From: Fibrella arboris
Lineage (GTDB): Bacteria; Bacteroidota; Bacteroidia; Cytophagales; Spirosomataceae
Length of the DNA stretch: 64,000 nt
Reading direction: 5' to 3'
NCBI RefSeq assembly: GCF_041321095.1
Contig: NZ_JBGGWE010000011.1
Location: 62,001 to 126,000 of the forward strand
A program made the translations under genes and the position numbers. Within the stretch, counting starts at the first letter, position 1. The number at the start of each line of letters is the position of its first letter. The notes below the pieces were generated by a model. It was not told where the DNA came from, ran no database searches, and worked only from the letters and a program-made list of their open reading frames with translations. Below are positions 24,874-33,332 of this stretch, piece by piece.

Positions 24874-25662
24874 TTAGTAAAATGTTTTTCGTTGCGATCC
24901 CCAAAACTTGATAATGATATACGCAAATAGCATTCCGCCGATGTGTGCGAAATGGGCTACATTATCAGACTGCGCCCGGTAGATACCTGTATACACCTCC
25001 CAGATGGCGTACGCCCCTACTAAGTACTTCGCCTTGATAGGAAAGGGAATGAAAAGCATGAACAGTTCAGTATTCGGGAACAATAGGCCAAACGCCATAA
25101 TGATGCCAAAAATTGCCCCTGACGCGCCCACCATTGGCGTATCGACCTGTTCACGCACGTAGGCGGATAAGTAGATGATACCTTGCTCAATATACGCTGG
25201 ATTTGCCTTGTCGGCGTCAAATTTCTGGATAAAAGGCTCCAACGGGTCATAAATTGAGGGAGCGTGTTGATTGATGAATCCCAAAAACTCACCATTGGTT
25301 GGGTTAGCCCGGTACACCGTGAATCCGTCGACCAGGGCGGCGGTCTCGTAATAGTTTATGCCGAGGTATAGAGCCGCTGCGCCAAGGCCAGTCAGTAAAT
25401 AAAATGTAAAAAAACGGCGCGGCCCCCAGAACTGTTCGAGCAGCGGACCAAAGATGATCAGCCCCAGCATGTTGCTGAACAAATGCCCAAAACCAGCGTG
25501 CATAAACAGGTGCGTGATGATCTGAATGGGGCTAAACTGATCGGATAACACCGAATGCAGGGCAAACCGATTAATGGTGGCCTCGCTCATCGAAGAGGTC
25601 AGAAAAAAGACCCCGACGTTGATCAGCAGCAACATGCGTACCGTAGGCGTAATGTTAAACAT
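24874..25662 (-). CDS. Rhomboid-family intramembrane serine protease (first of a pair)
   Basis: A 262-residue rhomboid. LFMHAGFGHLFSNMLGLIIFG provides the TM2 His and Asn, VGASGAIFGIIMAFG the catalytic Ser and VAHFAHIGGMLFAY the catalytic His. Between TM2/3 and the Ser motif it carries a long soluble insertion (~105-165), common in Bacteroidota homologues. It lies 32 bp downstream of mutL on the same strand, so co-transcription is likely. Confidence 0.9.
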   Translation of the reverse strand: MFNITPTVRMLLLINVGVFFLTSSMSEATINRFALHSVLSDQFSPIQIITHLFMHAGFGHLFSNMLGLIIFGPLLEQFWGPRRFFTFYLLTGLGAAALYLGINYYETAALVDGFTVYRANPTNGEFLGFINQHAPSIYDPLEPFIQKFDADKANPAYIEQGIIYLSAYVREQVDTPMVGASGAIFGIIMAFGLLFPNTELFMLFIPFPIKAKYLVGAYAIWEVYTGIYRAQSDNVAHFAHIGGMLFAYIIIKFWGSQRKTFY

Positions 25663-25694
25663 AGTGTACTAAATGAATGGGGTTTATGTATTCG

Positions 25695-27773
25695 TCAACC
25701 CTTGAGCAGGCCCGACAGTTTATCGAGTGTTAAAAGCGAGGTAATTGCTTCGCCACCGGGCGTATAACTTGGGTTTACTGAGGCAAACAACTGATCCACC
25801 AGCGCCCGCCGTTCCGTTTGGGTCAGCGGTTTCTGGTGCCGCGACGCCGACCGTCGGGCCAGCGATCGGGCCAGCGCCTCTGACCGGTCTAACTTCATAC
25901 GGCCCGTGTCTTCCCGAAGTTGCGCCAGCAGGTTGGCAAATAATTCTTCTTCCCGTTCATCAGCTGTTTGGGCAGGCACACCACGAATAACGAACGTGTT
26001 CGCGCCCAGCTCGTCGAACTGGAAGCCGAGACTCTCTAGATCCGTGCGGAGATCGAGCCCCAGCTGATAATCAACGGCCGATACGGCAACTGTTTTCGGA
26101 AACAGCAGTTGTTGCGACGCGCCGTTGCGTTTGGTGAGCGCCGTATGAAACTGGTCGTAAAGGATTCGCTCATACGCCGCCCGCTGGTCGATCAGCAATA
26201 CGCCCGACTTCACGGTTGTCAGCAAAAACCGGTTTTTTACCTGAATGACAGCCGTCTCTACTTCGTCGGTAAGCCGCTCGGTGGTATCGGCGATTTTATT
26301 GGCACGGCTGCCCATCGTCACGGGCGCGTCGGCAGTTACCGGCGTCGGCGTACCGGAGCGGCCAGCCGTGGGTGCATTCGCTGTCGTCGACTGGTTATCA
26401 GACGTACCTGCAGCCGGAGCCATGGCGGGTGCAGCATCGAGCCAGTTTACATCGCCACCAACCGGCGCGTCTGCCCTGGCAGCAGGCGACTCTTTCCCGG
26501 ATGCGTCAAAGAGAGCCTGCCAGTTCTGGTGAGTTAGTTTTTTAGGGGATTCGTGATGCGCTGGAACCGGTGGCCGGTTGTCGGCACCACGGTCGGTGGG
26601 CGGAGCGGGTGCCTTTGCCCACGACGGCGTGATTGGCCGGGCGTTGGGCAGTTCACCACTTCCACCCGACGAACCGGACCGGGCGTCTGGAGCAAAGTGT
26701 TTCCCAATAGCATCGCTGCCCCCATTACTGCCCCGGCCAGCCAGAAAATTCACGTCCAGTTCAAAATCAAGCGAGGGCGACAGGTTATATACGCCGATTG
26801 CCTTCCGAACGGCGGCCATCACAATGGCATAGATAGACCGTTCGTCGTCGAACTTGATTTCTGTTTTAGTTGGGTGAATGTTGATGTCGATGTGCGACGG
26901 GTCGATCTCAATAAACAGCACGTAGAATGGATGATGGCCATCGGGGATCGTTCCCTCGTAGGCCCCCACCACCGCATGATGCAGGTAATTGTGTTTGATA
27001 TAGCGGTTATTGACGAAGAAATACTGCTCATTCCGCGTTTTCTTGGCCGACTCAGGTTTGCCGATGTAGCCATGCACGGATACATAAGGCGTTTCTTCGT
27101 CGCAGGCCGCCAGTTGTTCCCGGTAGCCTTTCCCGAACATATCCACAATGCGCCGGCTAAGTTTGCCGGCCGACAAGTTGAATACTTCCTGATCGTTATG
27201 GAATAGCGAGAAACCCACTTCAGGATTCGCCAGGGCCACCCGCTGAAACTCGTCGATAATGTGGCGCATCTCGACCGAATTGGACTTCAGGAAGTTTCGC
27301 CGCGCCGGTACGTTGAAGAACAGGTTTTTCACAAGCAGATTCGTGCCCGGCAGGCACGAGACGGCCTCCTGCGCCTTGATGTCGGAGCCTTCGATACGCA
27401 CCAACGTACCCAGCTCATCATCGGCGCGGCGCGTCCGCATCTCTACCTGCGCCACGGCGGCAATAGAGGCCAAAGCCTCGCCCCGAAACCCCATCGTGCG
27501 GATCTTGAACAGATCATCGGACGTGCGGATTTTCGAGGTGGCATGGCGTTCAAAGCTCATCCGGGCGTCGGTTTCGGTCATGCCTTTGCCATCGTCGATG
27601 ACCTGCACCAGTGTCCGGCCGGCATCACGCACAACCAGTTGCACCGATTTGGCGCCGGCATCAACGGCGTTCTCCAGTAGTTCTTTCACCACCGAAGCCG
27701 GGCGCTGTACGACCTCACCAGCTGCGATCTGGTTGGCAATCGAATCGGGTAAAAGCTGGATGATATTCTGCAT
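25695..27773 (-). CDS. mutL: DNA mismatch repair protein MutL
   Basis: A 692-residue protein. The GHKL ATPase domain (~1-330) has LPDSIANQIAAGEVVQRPAS, DDGKGM and MGFRGEALASIAAV. A Pro/Ala/Ser-rich linker (~345-500) joins a C-terminal dimerisation domain. There the canonical endonuclease motif DQHAxxE is DQRAAYERILYD, and the CPHGRP zinc motif is absent, so nicking activity may be lost. It couples MutS to downstream repair. ATG 27773 is the family start. A -7 box lies on the minus strand at 27795-27802 and the two rhomboid genes follow. Confidence 0.95.
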   Translation of the reverse strand: MQNIIQLLPDSIANQIAAGEVVQRPASVVKELLENAVDAGAKSVQLVVRDAGRTLVQVIDDGKGMTETDARMSFERHATSKIRTSDDLFKIRTMGFRGEALASIAAVAQVEMRTRRADDELGTLVRIEGSDIKAQEAVSCLPGTNLLVKNLFFNVPARRNFLKSNSVEMRHIIDEFQRVALANPEVGFSLFHNDQEVFNLSAGKLSRRIVDMFGKGYREQLAACDEETPYVSVHGYIGKPESAKKTRNEQYFFVNNRYIKHNYLHHAVVGAYEGTIPDGHHPFYVLFIEIDPSHIDINIHPTKTEIKFDDERSIYAIVMAAVRKAIGVYNLSPSLDFELDVNFLAGRGSNGGSDAIGKHFAPDARSGSSGGSGELPNARPITPSWAKAPAPPTDRGADNRPPVPAHHESPKKLTHQNWQALFDASGKESPAARADAPVGGDVNWLDAAPAMAPAAGTSDNQSTTANAPTAGRSGTPTPVTADAPVTMGSRANKIADTTERLTDEVETAVIQVKNRFLLTTVKSGVLLIDQRAAYERILYDQFHTALTKRNGASQQLLFPKTVAVSAVDYQLGLDLRTDLESLGFQFDELGANTFVIRGVPAQTADEREEELFANLLAQLREDTGRMKLDRSEALARSLARRSASRHQKPLTQTERRALVDQLFASVNPSYTPGGEAITSLLTLDKLSGLLKG

Positions 27774-27794
27774 AAAAAGGTAACAGGCAAACCA

Positions 27795-27802
27795 CAAAAA
27801 TA
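27795..27802 (-). promoter_or_regulatory. -7 box (TATTTTTG) for mutL
   Basis: Exact TAnnTTTG on the minus strand, 21 nt before the mutL ATG, lying between mutL and the stop codon of the upstream enoyl-CoA hydratase gene. It gives mutL its own promoter. Confidence 0.5.
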
Positions 27803-27814
27803 GTCTCCTGAAAT

Positions 27815-28642
27815 TTACTGATTCTGCCAGTTTGGTGAACGTTTTTCGAGGAACGCCGCCATGCCTTCGCGCGCATCGGCCGTCTGCTGAATCTGGGAAA
27901 ACTGGTCGTACAGGAAGGCCTGTTGCTCACTGGCAGGCAATTCTTTGAGGCGTTGGTAGGCCGCCAATCCGAGGCGTAAGGCTGTTGGGGAAACCTGCTT
28001 CAACTCGGCAACCAATTGGGCTACAGCCGCCGCCAGTCTGTCGGGGGCCACCACCTGCGTTACCAGTCCTGTGTCTAGTGCCTCGTTGGCGGTTAAGGAC
28101 TTTCCGCGCAGACACAGATCGAGGGCTTTCCGGGCGGGCATCAGGTTTAGCAACACGGCCAGCACCTGAAAAGGAAACAGCCCCCGCTTTACTTCGGGCA
28201 GCGAAAACGTAGCAGAATCTGTCGCCACGGCGTATGTAGCACTGCCCACCAGCAAAAAGCCTCCCGCATAGACAGCTCCCTGAATCTGGGCGATACAGGG
28301 TTTATGCAGACCTGCCATCAGTTCAGCTATCCGAATGGGGCCGTCTGGCTCAGGTACGTTCAGCGGCTCAACTACGCCTGCGCTAATCGCTTTCAGGTCC
28401 ATCCCGGCGCAGAACACATCGCCGGTTGCGGCCAGTACCACTAGCCAGACGTCGGGTGTATGCTGTGCGTAGGCCAGGGCAAACGCCAGTTCGGCCAGCA
28501 GTGGCGGGTTCAGCGCGTTTTTCTTCTCCGGCCGGTTCAACGTCAGCGTCAGCACATGATCGGTCTGATCAACGAGCAGGTAGCGTAGCGAGCGGGTTGG
28601 CAAGTCGGCCGTTTGGATGGGTGTGTAGGGCATAGTAGTCAT
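27815..28642 (-). CDS. Enoyl-CoA hydratase/isomerase family protein
   Basis: A 275-residue crotonase-fold protein. LTLNRPEKKNALNPPLLAEL at the N-terminus, VFCAGMDLKAI for the first oxyanion-hole region and IQGAVYAGGFLLVGSATYAVA for the second are typical, as is FSLPEVKRGLFP. A catalytic Glu is seen in LPEVKRGL; the other usual Glu in the GAxxGGG region is replaced by AGGFLL, so hydratase activity is not certain. It may act in fatty-acid or branched-chain breakdown. I start at ATG 28642 (MTTMPYT); 28633 is also possible. Confidence 0.85.
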   Translation of the reverse strand: MTTMPYTPIQTADLPTRSLRYLLVDQTDHVLTLTLNRPEKKNALNPPLLAELAFALAYAQHTPDVWLVVLAATGDVFCAGMDLKAISAGVVEPLNVPEPDGPIRIAELMAGLHKPCIAQIQGAVYAGGFLLVGSATYAVATDSATFSLPEVKRGLFPFQVLAVLLNLMPARKALDLCLRGKSLTANEALDTGLVTQVVAPDRLAAAVAQLVAELKQVSPTALRLGLAAYQRLKELPASEQQAFLYDQFSQIQQTADAREGMAAFLEKRSPNWQNQ

Positions 28643-28714
28643 ACGTATAAAGTCGCCAGTCTGGATAGTTTGTTTATTCACAACCCAATGGCAAAAATCC
28701 TGGTTTATTTAGGT

Positions 28715-29014
28715 ATGAACACAAACCAACCTATTCTTTCTCAGATTGACCTTGACCGTGTAGTCGAAATGGCCTGGGAAGACCGTACCCCGTTCGATGC
28801 AATCGAGGGTCAATTCGGTTTAAGTGAGCAGCAGGTGATCGAAGTGATGCGCCATGAAATGAAAGCAGCCTCGTTCAGAATGTGGCGGGCACGGGTACAG
28901 GGGCGTAAGACCAAGCATGCCGCTAAATCACCTGTGTTCGAAGAAGGGAGTGAACCACGATTCCGATCAAAAAGCCAGCGAACCATCACGCACAACAAAC
29001 TATCGAAGCGATAA
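28715..29014 (+). CDS. TIGR03643 family small protein
   Basis: A 99-residue protein. IDLDRVVEMAWEDRTPFDAIEGQFGLSEQQVIEVMR, then FRMWRARVQGR, matches my recollection of TIGR03643: a ~70-residue conserved domain with a helix-turn-helix-like middle and a basic end. Function unknown; relatives are often near cryptochrome/photolyase or DUF2256 genes, and a DUF2256 gene is indeed in this window, but 18 kb away. ATG 28715 fits the family; ATG 28688 is an alternative. Confidence 0.75.
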   Translation: MNTNQPILSQIDLDRVVEMAWEDRTPFDAIEGQFGLSEQQVIEVMRHEMKAASFRMWRARVQGRKTKHAAKSPVFEEGSEPRFRSKSQRTITHNKLSKR

Positions 29015-29138
29015 TTCAGTGAAAAAATTAGACAATTCTATTCCCAATATTCTGCGGTTAATTTGCCATTAACCAAATTTTTATTTTCTAATTACGCATA
29101 AAAGCGGCACGATTTTAGAATATATTCGTTAACGTCCG

Positions 29139-29146
29139 TAGCTTTG
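29139..29146 (+). promoter_or_regulatory. -7 box (TAGCTTTG) for the Lrp-family gene
   Basis: Exact TAnnTTTG, 44 nt before the ATG at 29191, with an AT-rich stretch (TTTTAGAATATATTC) upstream. Confidence 0.6.
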
Positions 29147-29190
29147 TACGACCAAAAACGTAAACGTTCTTAAGACAAACCCTGTCGCTA

Positions 29191-29652
29191 ATGAAACTCG
29201 ACCAGATCGACCGCAAGGTTCTAGATATTCTTCAATCGAACGCTAAGATCACCAATGCCCAACTCTCTAAAGAGATTGGCCTCTCCCCCGCCCCCACACT
29301 CGAACGCGTAAAAAAATTAGAAACGTCGGGTATTATTCAAAGCTACCACGCTCAACTCGACCGCGAGAAGGTGGGCCTTGGTGTTACTACCTTTGTGATG
29401 GTTAACCTGGTAGGTCACAAAAAGATGGTTACCGACTCGTTTGTCGCGCGGGTAAATGAAATCCCTGAGATCATCGAATGTCATCACATTACCGGTTCAG
29501 GCGATTTTTTATTGAAAGTAATTTCGCACGACATTGCCTCGTACCAGAAACTGATGCTCGAAATCATCAACGAGATTGAAGAGGTGGCCAGCACCCAGTC
29601 AATGGTAATCCTGTCTACCTTCAAGGAAAGCAAAGTCATGCCAATTCCATGA
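29191..29652 (+). CDS. Lrp/AsnC family transcriptional regulator
   Basis: A 153-residue protein, standard length. The N-terminal HTH (~1-60; LDQIDRKVLDILQSNAKITNAQLSKEIGLSPAPTLERVKKLE) is followed by the RAM effector domain (~70-150) with ECHHITGSGDFLLKV, the conserved G-x-x-D ligand-binding loop. Such regulators sense amino acids and control their metabolism. It is followed by a 22-bp perfect hairpin. Confidence 0.92.
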   Translation: MKLDQIDRKVLDILQSNAKITNAQLSKEIGLSPAPTLERVKKLETSGIIQSYHAQLDREKVGLGVTTFVMVNLVGHKKMVTDSFVARVNEIPEIIECHHITGSGDFLLKVISHDIASYQKLMLEIINEIEEVASTQSMVILSTFKESKVMPIP

Positions 29653-29670
29653 TCAGTTAACAGGGGTTAA

Positions 29671-29735
29671 TTATCAACAATAATGGCTCTGCCACAGTAT
29701 GTAACAAGCTGTAGCAGAGCCATTATTGTTGATAA
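29671..29735. terminator. Perfect 22-bp hairpin after the Lrp gene
   Basis: The arms 29671-29692 and 29714-29735 are fully complementary with a 21-nt loop. An outer pair TGATCAGT (29650-29657) / ACTGATCA (29742-29749) extends the symmetry. The outer left arm touches the stop codon. Confidence 0.65.
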
Positions 29736-29757
29736 CTGGCCACTGATCACCACTAAC

Positions 29758-29829
29758 TGATCAACTTATTCCAGCACCGACAGTATCACCGTGGCGTAGT
29801 AGAAGCCGCCGACAAATGGGCCGGCAGCG
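29758..29829 (-). pseudogene. Relic of a TonB-receptor 3' end (C-terminal ~20 codons)
   Basis: These 72 nt match 30547-30618, the 3' end of the receptor gene at 30555-33119, in about 62 positions. Read on the minus strand they encode AAGPFVGGFYYATVILSVLE and a stop, against AAGPSVGGFYYATVVLTVLE in the intact gene. Most differences are silent or conservative, so this was once a translated paralogue. The rest of that gene is gone. Confidence 0.75.
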
Positions 29830-29884
29830 GGTAACGTACCTATCTACTCTCTTTTGCTTATTTTTACGGTCAAAAAACACGATC

Positions 29885-30148
29885 ATGAGTGCTTTTCAAA
29901 CGCCGTTGAGCAATGCTCAGATTGAATTGCTGGATTTATTTGCGCTCCAACTGCCCGACGAGACATTGGGCGAGTTGAAGCAGCTACTCCTTGAGTTCAA
30001 ATTCAATCTGTTAGACAAACTGGCGAATGAAGAATGGACTGCTAAAGAAATGACCCAGCAATCAGTCACTGATCGTCTTGAGAGCCATTACCGTACAACC
30101 TACACAGCACAAACACGCTTTAGGCAACAGCGTCCAGAAGGCGAATGA
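29885..30148 (+). CDS. Putative antitoxin of the PIN-domain pair
   Basis: An 87-residue, helical, Leu/Gln/Glu-rich protein (LSNAQIELLDLFALQLPDETLGELKQLLLEF). Its TGA overlaps the ATG of the PIN gene by 4 nt (ATGA), the usual arrangement of an antitoxin before its toxin. I do not recognise its DNA-binding domain; the C-terminal WTAKEMTQQSVTDRLESHYRT region may wrap the toxin. The ATG at 29885 is chosen because the upstream frame overlaps the receptor relic. Confidence 0.7.
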   Translation: MSAFQTPLSNAQIELLDLFALQLPDETLGELKQLLLEFKFNLLDKLANEEWTAKEMTQQSVTDRLESHYRTTYTAQTRFRQQRPEGE

Positions 30149-30549
30149 CCATTGTATTAGACACCAATGTGCTATTGGCCTGTTATTCACCAAAGTCAAG
30201 TTTTTACCCTATCTGGCAAGCATTTCGCCAGCAACGGTACGCCTTGTGTGTGACAACTGACATTCTTAGCGAATACGCCGAAGTTCTCACCCAGCACGCT
30301 ACACCTGCTATTTCCAACCTTATTCTGGACATCATTCTGCAAAGCCCAAACACACTACTAGTTACCAAGCATTTCTTCTGGCAACTGATTGAAGCTGACC
30401 CTGATGACAACAAATTTGTTGACTGTGGTCTAATTGCCAATGCAGACTTCATCGTCACGGAGGACCGGCATTTTGACGTTTTAAAGGCTAAGTCTTTCCC
30501 AACTATAAGCACCCTGAAGGCAGCCGACTTTTTGCAGAGGCTGGCCTGA
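30145..30549 (+). CDS. PIN-domain toxin (VapC-like ribonuclease)
   Basis: A 134-residue PIN protein. The acidic active-site residues are Asp6 in IVLDTNVLLACY, Glu in SEYAEVL, and Asp residues in ADPDDNKFVDCGLIANADFIVTEDRHFD. It fits the subgroup annotated as putative toxin-antitoxin component, PIN family. It would cleave RNA (often tRNA or rRNA) when freed from the antitoxin. Base composition is more AT-rich than neighbours, and the pair is bracketed by two copies of a receptor gene end, which suggests insertion. Confidence 0.87.
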   Translation: MTIVLDTNVLLACYSPKSSFYPIWQAFRQQRYALCVTTDILSEYAEVLTQHATPAISNLILDIILQSPNTLLVTKHFFWQLIEADPDDNKFVDCGLIANADFIVTEDRHFDVLKAKSFPTISTLKAADFLQRLA

Positions 30550-30554
30550 TCAAC

Positions 30555-33119
30555 TTATTCCAGCACTGTCAGCACCACTGTCGCGTAGTAAAAACCACCG
30601 ACAGATGGGCCGGCAGCGAACGTGGTGTAGGGTCGATTCAGCAGATTCGTGCCGCCCAGTTTGACTGACAGACTGGGCTTCGGCAGCACGTAGCTAACCT
30701 GCGCATCGAAGGTACTGATGGCCGGCACAATACCCGTTGCCAGTGATGATTGCCAGAGAAACGAACCCTGGTATTTGTAGTTGACCGAGAAACCCAGACT
30801 GCGCCAAACTGCCGGATTGCCAATGCCCACGTTGGTAATCCATTTCGGGGTATTAAACGCTTCTTCCAGGCCATCGCCCTGATCGGTATGGTCGAGGCGG
30901 GCGAAGGAGGCATTGCCGGAAAAAACCCAGTTACGACCCGCCGAATAACGGGCGCCCAGGCTCGACCCATAGTTGTATACCCGCGTTTTCGAATTGGTCC
31001 AGAGGCGGTAGCGGTCCTGCTTGTTGCGGTCAGCCAGGTAATAGGGGATCGAATCAGCGGCGGTGCTTCTGGGTACGTTGGCCTCTACCTGCGCAATGAA
31101 ATTAGTGTACACATTGTAGTAAACATCTGCGTCGATAAACAAACGATTGGCAAAATACAACCCTTTGTATCCCAGTTCGATCGTGTTCACTTGCTCAGGC
31201 TTCAGGTACGTATAGGTGTTGGGTTTCAGCAGGCCTTTGTTCTTCTCGATAGCCTGACTGGGCGTCAGCTTATTCGTGTTCACATCGGTGGTGATCGCCG
31301 CCTGAAACGCGTCGATGGATGTGCGTAGATACGAGCTTTCAAATATGCCCTGCGACATGACCTTCAGGCCGCCCACCCGTTTCACGCCACCCGAATTCAC
31401 GTTGGAGAATGCTTCGAACAACGACGGAAAGCGGTAACCGGTCTGGTAAGAAGCCCGAAAATTATGTTGCTCGACGGGCGAATACACCGCTGAGAGACGC
31501 GGATTCAGCCGGGCATCGAAATACCGGTTTTTATCGACCCGAAGCGAGCCGGTGAGTTTGAGTTTATCATCAATGAACGACCGGCTTGCCTGCACAAAGC
31601 CACCGGTTTTATAATAAACCAGGTTCTGGTCAGACCCGTCGGGGTTGATGAAATAATTGCCATCCGGAAAAACGACATACTGCCGGTAGTCGAGCCCGGC
31701 CAGGATGTTGATGCCTGTTTGCTGCCGGAATCCCGACCAGAAGGACTGCGTCGGCTCAACCTGCCCTTCGGCATGGTACATCCATGACTGTACGCGCAGG
31801 GCCGCGCCAATATCCCAGTTGTTGATGTCGCGTAGTTTGGCTACCTGTGTGTTGAACGCCGCTGAACCCGGTTGTGGACGCCCCTGATCGGCGGTGGCGC
31901 GGGCTGTCTGCAAGGCATTGGTAACGGCTTGCCCCGCCTGTGTGCTGGCCAGAAACTGGTTTGAAAAATCAGTAAACCACTGATTATCCGACTTGAACGA
32001 CTTATCGATATTCTCGGCCATCGACCGGATGTTGTACGAATCACCCGTGTTTTCGTGGGTTCGGTACGCACGAATGTGTATCGAAGGTGACTCGAGGCTC
32101 AGGCCGTGCTGGTCGAGGCGGTAGTTATCGAGCCGGAAGCGGTTGGTGCGCTGATACACGTTGTCGAGTGTAGCGGCTTTGTAGTTGTATGAAATGGTCA
32201 GGTTGGGTTTGGGCCGCCAGAAGATCGCCGCGTCGCCGCGCAGGTTATTCAGGGTGAGGTCGGTGGTCTCCAATTCCGTGTAGCCTGTGCGGGCCACCAC
32301 GTAGCGCTTCCCGCCGAGGGTCAGTGTGCGCCGGTTGGCCGATTCGTCGCCGTAAGTATTTACCTGATCACGACCGGGATTGTCTGCGCCGGTCAATCCC
32401 AGCGAGGTATTGGCGTTGGGGTTCAGATCGGTGTTGTCGTTGGCAATCCAGTCGTAGCCACGTTGGTAAGTCAGGTTCACTTTCACGGCAAATTGGGTGC
32501 CGAACGCATGCGCATACCGCAGGGCCGTTTCACTATATGCCTTTGCCGGAGTTAAACCATCGTTCAGGTGGTTAACACCCGTTTTCTGGCTAAAGCTCAG
32601 CCCCTGCGAGGTGAAGGGATCCTTTGTGATCAGCTGCGCCAGTCCGTTCAGGGCGTTTAGCCCGTACAGCGCCGACGACGCGCCCGGCACCACTTCGACC
32701 CGCTGAATGTCCAGATCCGACGGGGCCAGGGCGTTGGCGATAGGTGCTCCAATGTGCGGCGCCTGATTGTCCATTCCATCTACCAGTTGCACGAACCGGA
32801 CATTGGTTGGATTGGCAAAGCCACGGGTATTGTACACTTTAAACCCCAGGCTCGAGGTAAGCAGCTGTACGCCTTTCAGGTTTTCAATGGCCTCGAAATA
32901 CGACGGTTGTGCCGATAGCCTGATCTGCCGGGCATCGAGTAATTCAATACTTACCGACGACTTGAGCAGGCGTTCGGGCACACGCGATGCCGTGACGACG
33001 ACATCATTTAGCTGAATCTTGCGCAGTGTATCGGCAGCCGGCCTGTTCTTATTGGCTGGTGTTTGCGCCAGCGTATTTTGGCTGATAAAAAGAACAAGAA
33101 CGAAGAGTTGTTTCATCAT
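30555..33119 (-). CDS. TonB-dependent receptor, 854 residues
   Basis: Signal peptide (MMKQLFVLVLFISQNTLAQ), then a TonB-box-like start and plug (~35-150: NDVVVTASRVPERLLKSSVS, YNTRGFANPTNVRFVQLVDG, VEVVPGASSALYGLNALNG) and a long barrel ending in FYYATVVLTVLE. No carboxypeptidase-like domain precedes the plug. Imports an unknown ligand across the outer membrane. Its 3' end is duplicated as a relic at 29758-29829, on the other side of the toxin-antitoxin pair. An ATG three bases downstream (33116) is also possible. Confidence 0.9.
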   Translation of the reverse strand: MMKQLFVLVLFISQNTLAQTPANKNRPAADTLRKIQLNDVVVTASRVPERLLKSSVSIELLDARQIRLSAQPSYFEAIENLKGVQLLTSSLGFKVYNTRGFANPTNVRFVQLVDGMDNQAPHIGAPIANALAPSDLDIQRVEVVPGASSALYGLNALNGLAQLITKDPFTSQGLSFSQKTGVNHLNDGLTPAKAYSETALRYAHAFGTQFAVKVNLTYQRGYDWIANDNTDLNPNANTSLGLTGADNPGRDQVNTYGDESANRRTLTLGGKRYVVARTGYTELETTDLTLNNLRGDAAIFWRPKPNLTISYNYKAATLDNVYQRTNRFRLDNYRLDQHGLSLESPSIHIRAYRTHENTGDSYNIRSMAENIDKSFKSDNQWFTDFSNQFLASTQAGQAVTNALQTARATADQGRPQPGSAAFNTQVAKLRDINNWDIGAALRVQSWMYHAEGQVEPTQSFWSGFRQQTGINILAGLDYRQYVVFPDGNYFINPDGSDQNLVYYKTGGFVQASRSFIDDKLKLTGSLRVDKNRYFDARLNPRLSAVYSPVEQHNFRASYQTGYRFPSLFEAFSNVNSGGVKRVGGLKVMSQGIFESSYLRTSIDAFQAAITTDVNTNKLTPSQAIEKNKGLLKPNTYTYLKPEQVNTIELGYKGLYFANRLFIDADVYYNVYTNFIAQVEANVPRSTAADSIPYYLADRNKQDRYRLWTNSKTRVYNYGSSLGARYSAGRNWVFSGNASFARLDHTDQGDGLEEAFNTPKWITNVGIGNPAVWRSLGFSVNYKYQGSFLWQSSLATGIVPAISTFDAQVSYVLPKPSLSVKLGGTNLLNRPYTTFAAGPSVGGFYYATVVLTVLE

Positions 33120-33332
33120 TGACCGTTATTCCCGACCAAATATAACGGACCGTTCTATTCAGACGAAAACAACGGGCAGGGAGCCCAGGAATATTAGGTA
33201 GCGGCGCGCATCTGGTCGATTTGTTTCACCCCTACATTCATCGATTTCACCGCTAAACGCCCGGATCGGGCAACGGTCTGATCAGCAACAACGTACCTGT
33301 AAACTCATCGTGCAGGCTGAACGAGCGTGGGT

